DNA of 64,000 bases, taken from NCBI RefSeq assembly GCF_014197055.1, contig NZ_JACIEW010000008.1, forward strand, positions 1 through 64,000. The letters are read 5' to 3'. Made by a program: the position numbers and the translations under genes. Positions within the stretch are counted from its first letter, which is position 1; the number at the start of each line of letters is the position of its first letter. Below, in pieces: positions 1-8,879 of the stretch. The notes below the pieces were generated by a model, which was not told where the DNA came from, did no database searches, and worked only from the letters and a program-made list of their open reading frames with translations. The DNA is from Devosia subaequoris. Its GTDB lineage: Bacteria > Pseudomonadota > Alphaproteobacteria > Rhizobiales > Devosiaceae.

Positions 1-155
1 AACGCAAGGACGGTGACCCAGGGCAGCCACAGCCGGCGACCCCGAGCCAAAGTCAGCAGGACGGCCAGATAGATCGCCAGTCCCAGATGAATGTGTAGCG
101 CATCCTTGCTCAGGTGCAAAACTTCGCTGAGTTCAGTCTTGAGCGCATTGAACAT
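1..155 (-). CDS. N-terminal part of a small membrane protein, cut by the window edge
   Basis: A minus-strand ATG at 153-155 sits behind a strong GAGGAGG ribosome-binding site and opens a frame that runs off the left end of the window. The visible ~51 residues begin MFNALKTELSEVLHLSKDAL and continue into a hydrophobic stretch (about residues 22-36, with GLAIYLAVLLTLA) followed by a basic RGRR patch, then more hydrophobic residues. This is the pattern of a membrane segment with a positive-inside loop. I do not recognise the family. The good ribosome-binding site and lack of an internal stop support it as a real gene, but the function is unknown. Confidence 0.6.
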   Translation of the reverse strand, partial: MFNALKTELSEVLHLSKDALHIHLGLAIYLAVLLTLARGRRLWLPWVTVLA

Positions 156-455
156 GGTGCCCCTCCTCGACCGGACCTAACATCGCCGCATTAGCGACAG
201 GTTACGACGTTGCCGTAACCGCTCCCGGCGGAACCAGGCAAACTTCTGGCCATCGCGACCGAAGCGATGGCCGGAGGCAAACTAGTCCAAGGTTGCTTGC
301 GCAGATCCGCTGCGATTGGGACGATGGTCGCGTCTAGACGAGGGCTAACTAGCATCCTGCCGATGTTCTGCGCCTTTGCCCGCGAGTTTGACTATCGTTG
401 CCTTGAACCGGGCACCGTCCGGCTCCGCCGATCGAACCCGAAATTGGAGATTTCA
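156..455. other. Intergenic stretch without a recognised gene
   Basis: These 300 bases separate the divergent partial membrane-protein gene from the VOC gene. The frame of the VOC gene stays open upstream to 267, but that extension has no ribosome-binding site and no VOC-like sequence, so I treat it as non-coding. It presumably holds the promoters of both neighbours. I see no strong inverted repeat in it. Confidence 0.5.
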
Positions 456-884
456 ATGTCGACGCGACCAAAACCTGGCGTCAACCGCATTGTCGAAACG
501 GCGATATACGTCGATGACATCCCCAGTGCCAGCGCGTTCTATGACACGGTCTTTGGCTTTCCAGCCCTTGTCCGCGACGACCGCGTCGTGGCCTATGATG
601 CAGGCGCTTCTACCGTCTTCCTGCTGTTCAAGCGGGGTGCAACCCTGGACGAAGTCGTGCTGGCAGGAGGTACGATCCCGCCCCATGATGGGTCCGGCCC
701 GACCCATTTCTGCTTCGCCATCGACGCCGAACAGCTAGACGATTGGGAGTACCACCTCGCTGAGCTGAACATCCCCGTTGAAGCACGCATGAACTGGGAT
801 CAGGGCGGCAAGAGCCTCTATTTCCGAGACCCAGATGGCCATCTGATCGAACTGGGCACACCGGGCATCTGGCGGACCTATTAA
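456..884 (+). CDS. VOC-fold (glyoxalase/dioxygenase superfamily) protein
   Basis: This 142-residue protein has the two-module beta-alpha-beta layout of the vicinal oxygen chelate superfamily. The first module begins with VETAIYVDDIPSASAFY and the second contains GPTHFCFAIDAEQLDDWEYH. The hallmark C-terminal segment FRDPDGHLIELGTPGIW is present. Candidate metal ligands are the His of THFCFAI and the Glu of LIEL. The ATG at 456 was chosen because GGAGA lies at the right distance just upstream and the VOC domain starts at about residue 14. Members act on glyoxal adducts, catechols or antibiotics, so the substrate cannot be told. It appears monocistronic. Confidence 0.8.
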   Translation: MSTRPKPGVNRIVETAIYVDDIPSASAFYDTVFGFPALVRDDRVVAYDAGASTVFLLFKRGATLDEVVLAGGTIPPHDGSGPTHFCFAIDAEQLDDWEYHLAELNIPVEARMNWDQGGKSLYFRDPDGHLIELGTPGIWRTY

Positions 885-1003
885 CTTGCTGTCGTGCAGT
901 TCGACCTCCAAGCGAGAGTCTTGAGCCAAACGACGGGTGAGAGCATGCCGTTGCGGACGTGCTTGCGGCTCGGTCAGTTTAAGAGGGCAAAGAGACCGGG
1001 CGG

Positions 1004-1288
1004 TCACTTATCGGCTTGGACCCGGCGCTCGCTCAGCTTGTGCTCTAAAGGCTCGAGCAACAGTCTGACCTCGAAGCCAGCTGCGGCGAGGGGGGCATAT
1101 CCGTCGTCGGGAACGGCCCCGGGGTCCTCCTGATGGTCTCGCGGCGGGATTGCTTGGTCCAGATGGGATTTGAGATCAGATAGAGCTTCTGGCGAGGTTA
1201 TGGTCCGGGCAAGTAACCACGCCAAAACCTGACGCTGCGCAGAAAGGCGGCCTTCAAGATCGAAATTGCTCAATTCGCCGTTGGACAT
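1004..1288 (-). CDS. Small hypothetical protein
   Basis: A 94-residue soluble protein starts at an ATG (1286-1288) behind a clear AGGCGAGGAGCAACG leader with good Shine-Dalgarno spacing. A longer upstream extension of the frame has no such site. The sequence has a predicted helical N-terminal half (LEGRLSAQRQVLAWLLARTI, then PEALSDLKSHLDQA) and a proline- and acid-rich linker, and ends with a charged helix LLLEPLEHKLSERR. No domain is recognised. It may be lineage-restricted. Confidence 0.55.
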   Translation of the reverse strand: MSNGELSNFDLEGRLSAQRQVLAWLLARTITSPEALSDLKSHLDQAIPPRDHQEDPGAVPDDGYAPLAAAGFEVRLLLEPLEHKLSERRVQADK

Positions 1289-1551
1289 CGTTGCTCCTCG
1301 CCTGCTCATGAAAGTAAGCGCCACGAACAGCGCATACCATGCTGAATCAGAACGCCAGCGCTTCAACAGCGTTGCAATCGAGCCGACAACGCGGAGATCA
1401 CCGCATCGGCGGCTAGCGGTCGCCGAAGAGCGGGACGCGCCGCCTCCTTGGTGGGACGCGACTTTGCCACCATAATCTAGGGCAGGCGGTTCCTGCCGTG
1501 ATCATGGCGCACAGCTGCCAGGAAAGCGCCTCGCTGTAGGGACGCATCGAG

Positions 1552-1905
1552 CTATTTGTCCCCGCGCGAAACAATGTCGCCGGCAGGCGCGCGGTCCGGG
1601 TCCGGCAGTTCGTCCTCGCTCAGGATCCTGCCTTTGCTGTCTCTTGCCTCAAGGTCCGCAGGAAGATCGTCCTCGACCTCGGCCTCTGGTGGTTGATCGC
1701 CTTTGGCACGCTCTTCGCGCCAGTTGCCGTCAGCATCCTGATACTGAATCTGAGTGTCCTCGCCGCCTAGTTGCTGTCGTGCCGCCGCGCTTTCCGCCGC
1801 CTCGTGTGCGGCTTGATGCGTGGCGAACGTCTCGGAATAGACGTCACCAACCCGGTAGGCGAATCCGCCATCGTGTTCGACGACTGCATAGGTGATCTTG
1901 GCCAT
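1552..1905 (-). CDS. DUF2188-like small protein with acidic C-terminal tail
   Basis: This 117-residue protein starts with MAKITYAVVEHDGGFAYRVG and contains YSETFATHQAAHEAAESAA, then IQYQDADGNWREERAK. This pattern matches the DUF2188 family, in which a short beta-rich unit reads out a 'your data with this pattern' type repeat. After about residue 70 the chain becomes acidic and probably disordered (PPEAEVEDDLPADLEARD). The start codon is preceded by GAGGAGAAGTTC, a strong ribosome-binding site. Function is unknown. In related bacteria such proteins are often small stress-associated proteins, which is only an inference here. Confidence 0.65.
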   Translation of the reverse strand: MAKITYAVVEHDGGFAYRVGDVYSETFATHQAAHEAAESAAARQQLGGEDTQIQYQDADGNWREERAKGDQPPEAEVEDDLPADLEARDSKGRILSEDELPDPDRAPAGDIVSRGDK

Positions 1906-2139
1906 GAACTTCTCCTCAAAGCTTGTGCAGCCGTAATGCGACTGGCGCCTAGAGGTTTCGGTGCGCAGCTAGGGTGATTGACCGGACCCCAATCACATTG
2001 TCGGTATCGACGGCGCGCGACCGGCGCAGTCCGGTTCGGCTGGACTACATGCACCACCAGTCTTCTCTCAGGATGTTGACTTTGAGCTTTCCGGTCGCCA
2101 TGCCGGACTATCATTGTTTACTCTTGTTTTCTGGTGTCG

Positions 2140-2700
2140 ATGGCACGCCTGATCCTTTTCAATAAGCCCTATGGGGTGCTGTCGCAGTTCACCGGGGGTG
2201 GGCCGGGCGAGACGCTGGCTGATTTCGTCACGGTGAAGGGCGTCTATCCAGCGGGACGGCTGGACAAGGATAGTGAGGGTCTGTTGCTGCTGACTGACGA
2301 CGGCAAGCTGCAGGCGCAGATTTCCTCGCCCAGATACAACAAGGAAAAGACCTATCTGGTGCAAGTCGAAGGGGAGCCGAGCGACGATGCGTTGGTGCGC
2401 TTGCGCAGGGGCGTCACGCTCAAGGACGGGCCGACGCGTCCGGCCAGGGCAAAACTGATCGCGCCGCCCGAGCTGTGGCCGCGCAACCCGCCGGTGCGGT
2501 TCCGCAAGAGCGTGCCGGATCACTGGATCGAATTGAGCATTTCCGAGGGGCGCAACCGGCAGGTGCGGCGGATGACGGCGGCGGTGGGTCTGCCGACCTT
2601 GAGGCTGGTACGATGGGGTGTGGCCGACTGGACGCTGGACGGCATTGCGCCCGGCCAGTGGCGCGAGGTTCGGGCCGGCATGGGATCCACCCGTCGCTGA
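2140..2700 (+). CDS. RluE-like 23S rRNA pseudouridine synthase (RsuA family)
   Basis: This roughly 186-residue enzyme isomerises uridine to pseudouridine in rRNA. It lacks the S4 domain found in RsuA and RluB and starts directly with [15 protein letters not shown], as in E. coli RluE. The catalytic motif [17 protein letters not shown], with the nucleophilic Asp, is at about residues 40-56. A second family motif, [17 protein letters not shown], lies near residue 135. Start is ambiguous: GTG at 2134 or ATG at 2140, and neither has a strong Shine-Dalgarno sequence. RluE modifies U2457 in E. coli; that exact target is inferred here. It lies upstream of panB, separated by about 110 bases. Confidence 0.85.
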   Translation: MARLILFNKPYGVLSQFTGGGPGETLADFVTVKGVYPAGRLDKDSEGLLLLTDDGKLQAQISSPRYNKEKTYLVQVEGEPSDDALVRLRRGVTLKDGPTRPARAKLIAPPELWPRNPPVRFRKSVPDHWIELSISEGRNRQVRRMTAAVGLPTLRLVRWGVADWTLDGIAPGQWREVRAGMGSTRR

Positions 2701-2811
2701 GCGTGCAGCGCATAGCACCAATGAAGGGCTGGCGCGCTGTGCCAGTTTGGCCTATCTCCCCCACAAAAGCCCGGACCATATTGGACCGTGCAGGGTTGGA
2801 GGAATGCTGCC

Positions 2812-3630
2812 ATGTCAGCCCAAACCCCGTCAAAACGCGTTACCATCCGCGACATTGCCGCCATGCGGCGGCGCGGCGAGGCGGTGGCCATGCTCACGGC
2901 CTATGATGCCACCATGGCCGCATTGGTCGACATGTCTGGCGCCGACATGATCCTGATCGGTGATAGCCTGGGCAATGTGGTGCTTGGCCATGAGACGACG
3001 CTGCCGGTGACGCTGGACGACATGATCCGCCACGCCGCCGCGGTCAAGCGCGGTTCGCAGCGCGCGCTTCTGGTCTGCGACCTGCCTTTTGGGGCGGTGA
3101 CCGATCCGGATACGACACTGGTCAATGCGGTGCGGGTGCTCAAGGAAACCGGGGTGGAGGCCGTCAAGATCGAAGGCGGCCTGGCCATGGTGCCGGCGGT
3201 TGAGAAGCTGGTGGCCCAAGGCATCGCCGTGGTCGCCCATATTGGCCTGACCCCGCAGCATGTGCACCAGATGGGCGGCTATTACACGCACGGCAAGGAC
3301 GCGATTTCGGCCGCGCGGCTGCGCGATGAGGCAAAAGCGCTCGAAGCCGCAGGGGCCTTTGCCATTGTGCTCGAGTGCATCACTCCGGCTCTGGCGGCCG
3401 AGATCACCCAGAGCCTGACCATTCCCACCATCGGCATTGGTTCGGGCAAGGATTGCGCGGGACAGGTGCTGGTGATCAACGATCTGATCGGTCTCAACAT
3501 CACCCCGCCGCCGAGCTTTGCCAAGCCGCGTGCCGATGTGGCATCGGTGATCCGAACCGCTGTCGGCGATTATGTCGCCGAGACCAAAGCGAAGCGCGGG
3601 CCGGTGCCCCTCGTGCTCAGGGCCGATTGA
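2812..3630 (+). CDS. panB: 3-methyl-2-oxobutanoate hydroxymethyltransferase
   Basis: PanB transfers a hydroxymethyl group from 5,10-methylene-tetrahydrofolate to alpha-ketoisovalerate, giving ketopantoate, the first committed step to pantothenate. The 272-residue protein has the typical TIM-barrel motifs: LTAYDATMAALVDMSGADM, LIGDSLGNVVLGHETT with metal-binding Asp, DLPFG, VKIEGG, VAHIGLTPQ, LECI and IGIGSGKDCAGQVLVINDL. The ATG at 2812 follows GGAGGA at 2798-2803 with correct spacing; an in-frame GTG at 2788 lacks such a site. It is the first gene of a panB-coaBC-panC operon; coaBC starts three bases after its stop. Confidence 0.97.
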   Translation: MSAQTPSKRVTIRDIAAMRRRGEAVAMLTAYDATMAALVDMSGADMILIGDSLGNVVLGHETTLPVTLDDMIRHAAAVKRGSQRALLVCDLPFGAVTDPDTTLVNAVRVLKETGVEAVKIEGGLAMVPAVEKLVAQGIAVVAHIGLTPQHVHQMGGYYTHGKDAISAARLRDEAKALEAAGAFAIVLECITPALAAEITQSLTIPTIGIGSGKDCAGQVLVINDLIGLNITPPPSFAKPRADVASVIRTAVGDYVAETKAKRGPVPLVLRAD

Positions 3631-3633
3631 GCA

Positions 3634-4842
3634 ATGGGCAATATTCTGATTGCCGTTTCCGGCTCGATTTCGGCCTATAAAATCGCGGATGTGGTGAGCG
3701 AACTGGTCAAGGCCGGGCATCAGGTGCAGTGCCTGTTGACCAAGAGTGCCACCGAATTCGTTTCGCCGCTGGTGCTGGAGACGCTCAGTGGCCGCAAGGC
3801 ACGGTTCGAGCAGTTTGGACCCGATGTGTCGGGTACAGAGCATATTGATTTTGCCCGCTGGGCCGATCTGATGGTGTTTGCGCCGGCCAGCGCCAACATG
3901 TTGGCGCGACTGGCTTTAGGCCTCGCCGACGATCTGCCATCGACGGTCGCGCTGGCCACCGAAGCGCCGATCCTGATTGCACCGGCGATGAATACGGTGA
4001 TGTGGGACAAGCCGATTGTGCAACAGCACTTGCGCAGCTTGATGGAGCGTGGTGCGCGGGTTGTCGCGCCGGCGTCGGGGCTTCTGGCCTGCGGCGAGGT
4101 GGGCATGGGCAAGCTGGCGCCGGTTGCGAGCATTGTCGCGGCAATCGAAGCGGCGGTGGTGCCGCCGGTCCTGGACCTGCAAGATGCACGGATTTTGATG
4201 ACCGCCGGGCCGACGACAACGGCGATCGACGCGGTGCGCTATATCACCAATCATTCCACTGGCCGCATGGGCGCGGCCATGGCTGAGGAAGCGCTGCGGC
4301 GCGGCGCGGTGGTGGACTATGTGCTGGGCGTCGACAAGGGCGTCGTCCGCCCCGTACCGCCGCGCGGTTCGGAGCACCGGTTGCATCTGGTGGAAGTGCG
4401 GACCGCCGAAGAGATGGCGGCGGCGGCACTGGAAAAGCTACCACAGGCGACCGGGGTCGTGGCGACCGCTGCGGTAATGGACTATTCGGTGGCGTCGCCC
4501 TCGGCCAGCAAACTGAAGCGCGCTACCGATGCCATTGCGCTTGATCTGGTGCCCTCCACCGACGTGCTGGGCAGCCTCAAACAGGCGGCAAATGGCCAAT
4601 GGTTCCTCGGTTTCGCTGCCGAGACCGACAATGTCGAAGAGCATGGCGCGGGCAAGCTCAAGGCCAAGGGGCTCGACTACCTGTTTGCCAATCAAGTGAG
4701 CAAGCTGGGCGCACCGGGACCGACCGGCTTTGCCGTGGGCACCAATGCCGGGATATTACTCTCGGCCAAGGGCGATCGGCATGAACTGGCGCTGGGTGCC
4801 AAGCCCGAGATTGCCCGGCAAATCTGGGACCTCATTGCATGA
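3634..4842 (+). CDS. coaBC: Bifunctional phosphopantothenoylcysteine decarboxylase / phosphopantothenate-cysteine ligase
   Basis: CoaBC couples cysteine to 4'-phosphopantothenate and then decarboxylates the product to 4'-phosphopantetheine. The N-terminal flavoprotein half (about 1-180) shows SGSISAYKIADVVSELV, HIDFARWADLMVFAPASAN, the substrate motif PAMNTVMW and the active-site flap ACGEVGMGKLAP with its cysteine. The C-terminal ligase half begins at about residue 187 with ILMTAGPTTTAIDAVRYITN and HSTGRMG and contains the SASKLKR segment that carries the family's catalytic lysine region. Length (402 aa) is typical. It sits inside the pantothenate operon: three bases after panB, and overlapping panC by four bases, which suggests translational coupling. 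Confidence 0.96.
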   Translation: MGNILIAVSGSISAYKIADVVSELVKAGHQVQCLLTKSATEFVSPLVLETLSGRKARFEQFGPDVSGTEHIDFARWADLMVFAPASANMLARLALGLADDLPSTVALATEAPILIAPAMNTVMWDKPIVQQHLRSLMERGARVVAPASGLLACGEVGMGKLAPVASIVAAIEAAVVPPVLDLQDARILMTAGPTTTAIDAVRYITNHSTGRMGAAMAEEALRRGAVVDYVLGVDKGVVRPVPPRGSEHRLHLVEVRTAEEMAAAALEKLPQATGVVATAAVMDYSVASPSASKLKRATDAIALDLVPSTDVLGSLKQAANGQWFLGFAAETDNVEEHGAGKLKAKGLDYLFANQVSKLGAPGPTGFAVGTNAGILLSAKGDRHELALGAKPEIARQIWDLIA

Positions 4843-5693
4843 CGCTCATTTTGCGGGACAAAGCGAGCCTGCGGGCGTGGCGCGCCAAGCTGACCGAGGG
4901 CACCCGGCTTGGTTTCGTGCCGACCATGGGCGCGTTGCATGCGGGCCATATGAGCCTCGTCGCCCAGGCGCGGGCGGCGGCAGACATCGTCATCGCCTCG
5001 ATTTTTGTCAATCCGCTGCAGTTCGGGCCGAATGAGGATCTGTCGCGCTATCCGCGCCCCATCGAGGCCGATATCGAAAAGCTCGAAGCGGCGGGTGTGG
5101 ATGCATTGTTCCTGCCTTCGGTCGAGGACATGTATCCGACAGGGGCTTCGACCATGGTCGAGGAAACCTTGGTTTCCGGGCCGCTGTGCGGGGCCGTGCG
5201 GCCGGGGCATTTCCGGGGCGTCACCACGGTGGTGCTGAAACTTTTTAATCTGGTGCAGCCGCATGTGGCCGTATTCGGGCAGAAGGACGCGCAGCAATGC
5301 GCGGTGATCGAGCGCATGGTGCGCGATCTCGATGTGCCGGTGGAGATCCTGCGCGGGCCGATCATGCGCGAGGCCGATGGGTTGGCACTGAGTTCGCGCA
5401 ATGTCTATCTCTCGGTCGAAGACCGGGCGGCGGCACCGCTGCTGCATCAAAGCCTGCAAACGGTCGCCGCAGCTTATGAGGCCGGGGAGCGCGATGCGGA
5501 AAAGCTGGCGCAGATCGGGCTCGATGTGCTGGCGCAGTCCGACCGGATCAAAGTGCAGTATTGGGAAGTACGCGACCCTGAAAGCCTCGGGGGCATCGCC
5601 AGGGTTGGGGCCAGCGGTGCACTTTTGGCCGTCGCCGCGCATCTGGGCACAACGCGGCTGATCGATAATCTCTTACTCGGCGGCGACGTTTAG
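4839..5693 (+). CDS. panC: Pantoate-beta-alanine ligase (pantothenate synthetase)
   Basis: PanC joins pantoate and beta-alanine with ATP hydrolysis to form pantothenate. The 284-residue protein shows FVPTMGALHAGHMSLV with the HxGH nucleotide motif at residues 34-37, IFVNPLQFGPNEDLSRYPR, GQKDAQQCAVIERMVRDL, and LALSSRNVYLS, the KMSKS-equivalent loop. It overlaps coaBC by ATGA at 4839-4842. Its 3' end overlaps the convergent YCII gene by 21 bases. Pantoate must still be made from ketopantoate; no panE or ilvC is in the window. Confidence 0.96.
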   Translation: MTLILRDKASLRAWRAKLTEGTRLGFVPTMGALHAGHMSLVAQARAAADIVIASIFVNPLQFGPNEDLSRYPRPIEADIEKLEAAGVDALFLPSVEDMYPTGASTMVEETLVSGPLCGAVRPGHFRGVTTVVLKLFNLVQPHVAVFGQKDAQQCAVIERMVRDLDVPVEILRGPIMREADGLALSSRNVYLSVEDRAAAPLLHQSLQTVAAAYEAGERDAEKLAQIGLDVLAQSDRIKVQYWEVRDPESLGGIARVGASGALLAVAAHLGTTRLIDNLLLGGDV

Positions 5694-6074
5694 CATTTCG
5701 GTGCTGGCCAGCTTGTTGTCGCCGAAGAAACGCAGCGGGCGGATCTCATAGGAGCCGGTGCCGGGATTGGCCTTGGCCAATTCTCGAGCAAAGTCGAGCG
5801 CGTCATCCATGGTTTCGCAGTCGGCGACATAAAAGCCCAGGAACTGTTCCTTGGTCTCGGCGAAGGGACCGTCAAAGACGGCAGGCTCGCCATTGGCTTT
5901 TTTAAGCGTCTTGGCTTCGTCGGTGTTCCACAGGCGCACGACCGGGCCGAGCTTGCCCTTTGTCGCCATGCTGGACTGCACCTCCATCAGGCGCGCCATG
6001 CAGGCGTCGTCCTCTTGCTTGGTCCAGGTGGCAACGACGTTTTCCTCATTGTAGCAGAGAATGGCGTAGAGCAT
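5673..6074 (-). CDS. YCII-related (DGPF) domain protein
   Basis: This 133-residue protein has the signature DGPFAETKEQFLGFYV and starts MLYAILCYNEENV, with AREL and EIRPLRFF at the end, as in the YCII/DGPF family of small dimeric alpha/beta-barrel proteins. Such genes are frequently linked to ECF sigma factors. Here the neighbour is instead an RhtA-type exporter, transcribed in the same direction 46 bases upstream. The ATG at 6072-6074 was chosen over an upstream extension because it follows GAGGGA. The function of the family is largely unassigned. Confidence 0.82.
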   Translation of the reverse strand: MLYAILCYNEENVVATWTKQEDDACMARLMEVQSSMATKGKLGPVVRLWNTDEAKTLKKANGEPAVFDGPFAETKEQFLGFYVADCETMDDALDFARELAKANPGTGSYEIRPLRFFGDNKLASTEMLNVAAE

Positions 6075-6120
6075 TTGGGGTCCCTCATCACGCAATGGCC
6101 GGGACTATGCCCCTGTCGGT

Positions 6121-7047
6121 TCAGGATTCCAAGACCTCGGGCGGAGGGACCCGGCGGGCGATGGTCAGTGTGGCGCCGATCGAGGCGACAATGATGGCTG
6201 CCATGCCTGCAATCTGGGTCCAGCCCAGCACCTCGCCCAGGATGACAAGGCCAGAGAGGGCGGCAAACGCGGGTTGCCCGCTCATCAGAATGCCGAACAG
6301 CCGGGACGGAATATGGGGCAGGGCGACCATGTCGAGAGCGTAGGGAATGGCGCTCGACATCAGCGCCACAGCCAGACCCAGCGGCAGGATGGCGGGATCG
6401 AAGAGGCTCGCCCCCGCCGTTGCGACGCCGAAGGGGACGGCGATAAGCGCAGCGGTGCCGACGCCGAGGGCCGCGATATGGGCGCCACCGCCGGTTCCGG
6501 CGCGCTGCCCAAAGACGATGTAACCGGCCCAGCAGGCTCCGGCACACAGGGCCAAAACGACACCAATGGGAGCGATGTCCCCGCCGGTGTGGGTCCAGGG
6601 CAAGAGCAGGGCAAAGCCCGCGACGGCCAGGACGATCCAGAGGAAATCGACAAGCTTTCTGGCGCCGAACAGCGCCACGGCCAGCGGCCCAGTGAATTCA
6701 AGTGCCACGGCAATGCCGAGCGGAATATGTTCAAGCGCGGCGTAGAAGAAGAGGTTCATCGCGCCCATGGCCCCGCCATAGAGCAATACGGCGCGCCATT
6801 GCCTGGGTCCTAGCGAAAAGCGCCAGGGGCGGAAGACGGCGATCAACACAAGGGCAGCCAGGGTGAGCCGCAGCGCTGTGGCGCCGCCCGCGCCGACCAG
6901 CGGGAACAGCATTTTGGCAAAGCTGGCGCCGGTCTGGGTAAAGACCATGCCCAGGGTGACGAGCAGGACGGGCAAGAGAATGGAATTGGGCCGCACGGTG
7001 AGGGCTTTCGAGTGAACGAAACCACCTAGCAGGGAAATCGGGGACAT
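6121..7047 (-). CDS. EamA/DMT-family exporter, RhtA-like
   Basis: This inner-membrane protein of about 308 residues has ten hydrophobic segments arranged as two EamA repeats. The first repeat includes FTQTGASFAKMLFPLVGAGG and ATALRLTLAALVLIAVFRPW; the second contains CAGACWAGYIVFGQRAG, and SSAIPYALDMVALPHIPSR with FGILMSGQPAFAALSGLVIL. These strings are characteristic of the RhtA threonine/homoserine exporter branch. The start at 7045-7047 gives the family's length; its ribosome-binding site is weak, so an upstream start inside the divergent intergenic region is possible. The gene is divergent from the aldo/keto reductase gene and may be co-transcribed with the YCII gene. Confidence 0.85.
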   Translation of the reverse strand: MSPISLLGGFVHSKALTVRPNSILLPVLLVTLGMVFTQTGASFAKMLFPLVGAGGATALRLTLAALVLIAVFRPWRFSLGPRQWRAVLLYGGAMGAMNLFFYAALEHIPLGIAVALEFTGPLAVALFGARKLVDFLWIVLAVAGFALLLPWTHTGGDIAPIGVVLALCAGACWAGYIVFGQRAGTGGGAHIAALGVGTAALIAVPFGVATAGASLFDPAILPLGLAVALMSSAIPYALDMVALPHIPSRLFGILMSGQPAFAALSGLVILGEVLGWTQIAGMAAIIVASIGATLTIARRVPPPEVLES

Positions 7048-7141
7048 GGCCAGTCGAGACGGGCGCGGATTTTCAGCGGCAAGATTGACCCCACTCCTTC
7101 CCCCCTTTAGTCCTGTCTCTGCCGGAACAAAGGAGGAATCC

Positions 7142-8203
7142 ATGGAATACCGTTATCTCGGACGCTCGGGGCTCAAAGTCTCGGTGCTGACCATGGGGAC
7201 CATGACCTTTGGCGGACCCGAAAAGATCGGCAATACCAGCCGTGCCGACGCCGCGCGGCAGGTGGATATGTGCCTTGATGCCGGGATCAATCTCTACGAC
7301 ACGGCCAATGTCTATAATGCCGGGGTTTCCGAAGAAATCCTGGGCGAGGTGCTGGCCGAGAACGGCCGGCGGCAGAAGGCGCTGGTGGCCACGAAAGTGC
7401 GGTTCAAGATGGGCGAGGGGCCCAATGAAATCGGCCTTTCGCGCCATCATATTATCGACCAGTGCAAGCAGAGCCTTAAACGCCTCAAGACGGATGTGAT
7501 CGATCTCTACCAGGTGCATGAATGGGACGGGATGACGCCCATCGAGGAGACCATGGAAGCGCTCGATACGCTCGTGCGCCATGGACATGTGCGCTATATC
7601 GGCTGTTCGAACTATTCGGGCTGGCACATCATGAAGGCGCTGGCATCGGCCGACCAGCGTCACAATGCGCGCTTTGTCTCCCAGCAGATCCATTATTCGC
7701 TGCATAGTCGCGACGCCGAATATGAATTGGTGCCGATTTCTCAGGACCAGGGGCTGGGCATGTTGATCTGGTCGCCGCTGGCCGGCGGACTACTCTCGGG
7801 CAAATATCGACGCGATAGTGGGCCGGACAGTGGTCGCCATGTCGGCGGCTTCCGCGAACCGCCGGTTTACGATTGGGACAAGCTCTACACGATCATCGAC
7901 GAAATCGTCGCCATTGCCGAGGCGCGTGGCGTCTCAGGAGCCCAGGTGGCGCTGAGCTGGTTGCTGGGTCGGCCGGGGGTGACTTCGGTGATCATTGGCG
8001 GGCGCAATGAAAAGCAGTTCGCCGACAATATTGCCGCGGCAGATTTGGAGCTGAGCAATGATGAGCGGGCGCGGCTTGACGCGGTCAGCCGACCACCGCT
8101 GCTCTATCCTTATTGGCACCAGTCCTTTACTGCACAGGACCGGCTGAGCTCGGTGGACCTCGACCTGATCGGGCCCTATGCCGAGGAGTTCAAGCGTGGC
8201 TGA
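7142..8203 (+). CDS. Aldo/keto reductase
   Basis: This 353-residue NADPH-dependent oxidoreductase starts MEYRYLGRSGLKVSVLTMGT behind a strong AAAGGAGGAATCC site. Family motifs in order are the catalytic Asp-Tyr region NLYDTANVYNAGVSEEILGE, the lysine in LVATKVRF, YQVHEWDGMTPIEETMEAL, YIGCSNYSGWH, the tail of the cofactor site WSPLAGGLLSGKY and VIIGGRNEKQFADNIAA. It belongs to the Tas/YajO-like group; substrate unknown. Its stop overlaps the GTG start of the next gene by eight bases, making a translationally coupled trio with an FAH hydrolase and a helicase. Confidence 0.9.
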   Translation: MEYRYLGRSGLKVSVLTMGTMTFGGPEKIGNTSRADAARQVDMCLDAGINLYDTANVYNAGVSEEILGEVLAENGRRQKALVATKVRFKMGEGPNEIGLSRHHIIDQCKQSLKRLKTDVIDLYQVHEWDGMTPIEETMEALDTLVRHGHVRYIGCSNYSGWHIMKALASADQRHNARFVSQQIHYSLHSRDAEYELVPISQDQGLGMLIWSPLAGGLLSGKYRRDSGPDSGRHVGGFREPPVYDWDKLYTIIDEIVAIAEARGVSGAQVALSWLLGRPGVTSVIIGGRNEKQFADNIAAADLELSNDERARLDAVSRPPLLYPYWHQSFTAQDRLSSVDLDLIGPYAEEFKRG

Positions 8204-8879
8204 TCTGGTGTTTCCGGCCCCGCAGCCGGTAATGATCCCGGTGGCCGGGGGCGGGTTTTTCCCGGTGCGGCGCGTTTATTGCGTGGGGCGCAATTATGCC
8301 GAGCACATCAAGGAAATGGGCAATGATGTGCGCGAGCCACCGTTCTTTTTCGCCAAGCCGGCCGATGCCGTGGTGATCGAGGGCGGCTCGATCGCTTATC
8401 CGCCGCAGACCCAGGATCTGCATCACGAAATCGAGCTGGTGGTGGCCATCGGCCAGGACGGCGCCAACATTGGCGAGCACACTGCGCTCGAACACGTCTA
8501 TGGCTATGCCGCCGGGCTCGACATGACAAGGCGCGACCTGCAGGCGCAGGCGAAGAAAGCCGGTCGCCCGTGGAGCATGGCCAAGGGGTTCGATCAATCT
8601 GCGCCGATCGGCACGATTGGGCCCGCCAGCGCCATTGGTCACCCGGCAACAGGCGCGATTACCCTTGCGGTCAATGGCGCGGAGCGGCAAAGGGGCGATC
8701 TCAGCGAGCAGATCTGGAGCGTGCCCGAGACGATCTCTTTTCTCAGCCGACTGGTGACTTTGCGCGCGGGGGATCTGATCATGACCGGAACCCCGGCCGG
8801 TGTCAGTCCGGTGCGACGGCGCGACGTGCTCGAAGGCAGTATTGCAGGGGTCGGTACGGTCTCGACGGTGATCGGCTGA
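8196..8879 (+). CDS. Fumarylacetoacetate hydrolase (FAH) family protein
   Basis: This 227-residue protein contains VYCVGRNYAEHIKEMG, FFFAKPADAVV, IELVVAIGQ and LTRRD-like GLDMTRRDLQ, KGFDQSAPIG, and IMTGTPAGV, the ordered metal-binding motifs of the FAH superfamily (acylpyruvate hydrolases, oxaloacetate decarboxylases, isomerases). The metal ligands are the two acidic residues of the HHEIELVV segment and the later Asp. The GTG at 8196 lies inside the end of the aldo/keto reductase gene; an upstream extension of the frame has no domain support. It overlaps the helicase gene by one base (TGATG). Substrate not determinable. Confidence 0.88.
   Translation: MADLVFPAPQPVMIPVAGGGFFPVRRVYCVGRNYAEHIKEMGNDVREPPFFFAKPADAVVIEGGSIAYPPQTQDLHHEIELVVAIGQDGANIGEHTALEHVYGYAAGLDMTRRDLQAQAKKAGRPWSMAKGFDQSAPIGTIGPASAIGHPATGAITLAVNGAERQRGDLSEQIWSVPETISFLSRLVTLRAGDLIMTGTPAGVSPVRRRDVLEGSIAGVGTVSTVIG

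Noticed and set aside
267..455. Upstream extension of the VOC gene to 267
   Set aside because: No ribosome-binding site at 267 and no VOC-like sequence before residue 64 of the extended frame; the ATG at 456 has a good site.
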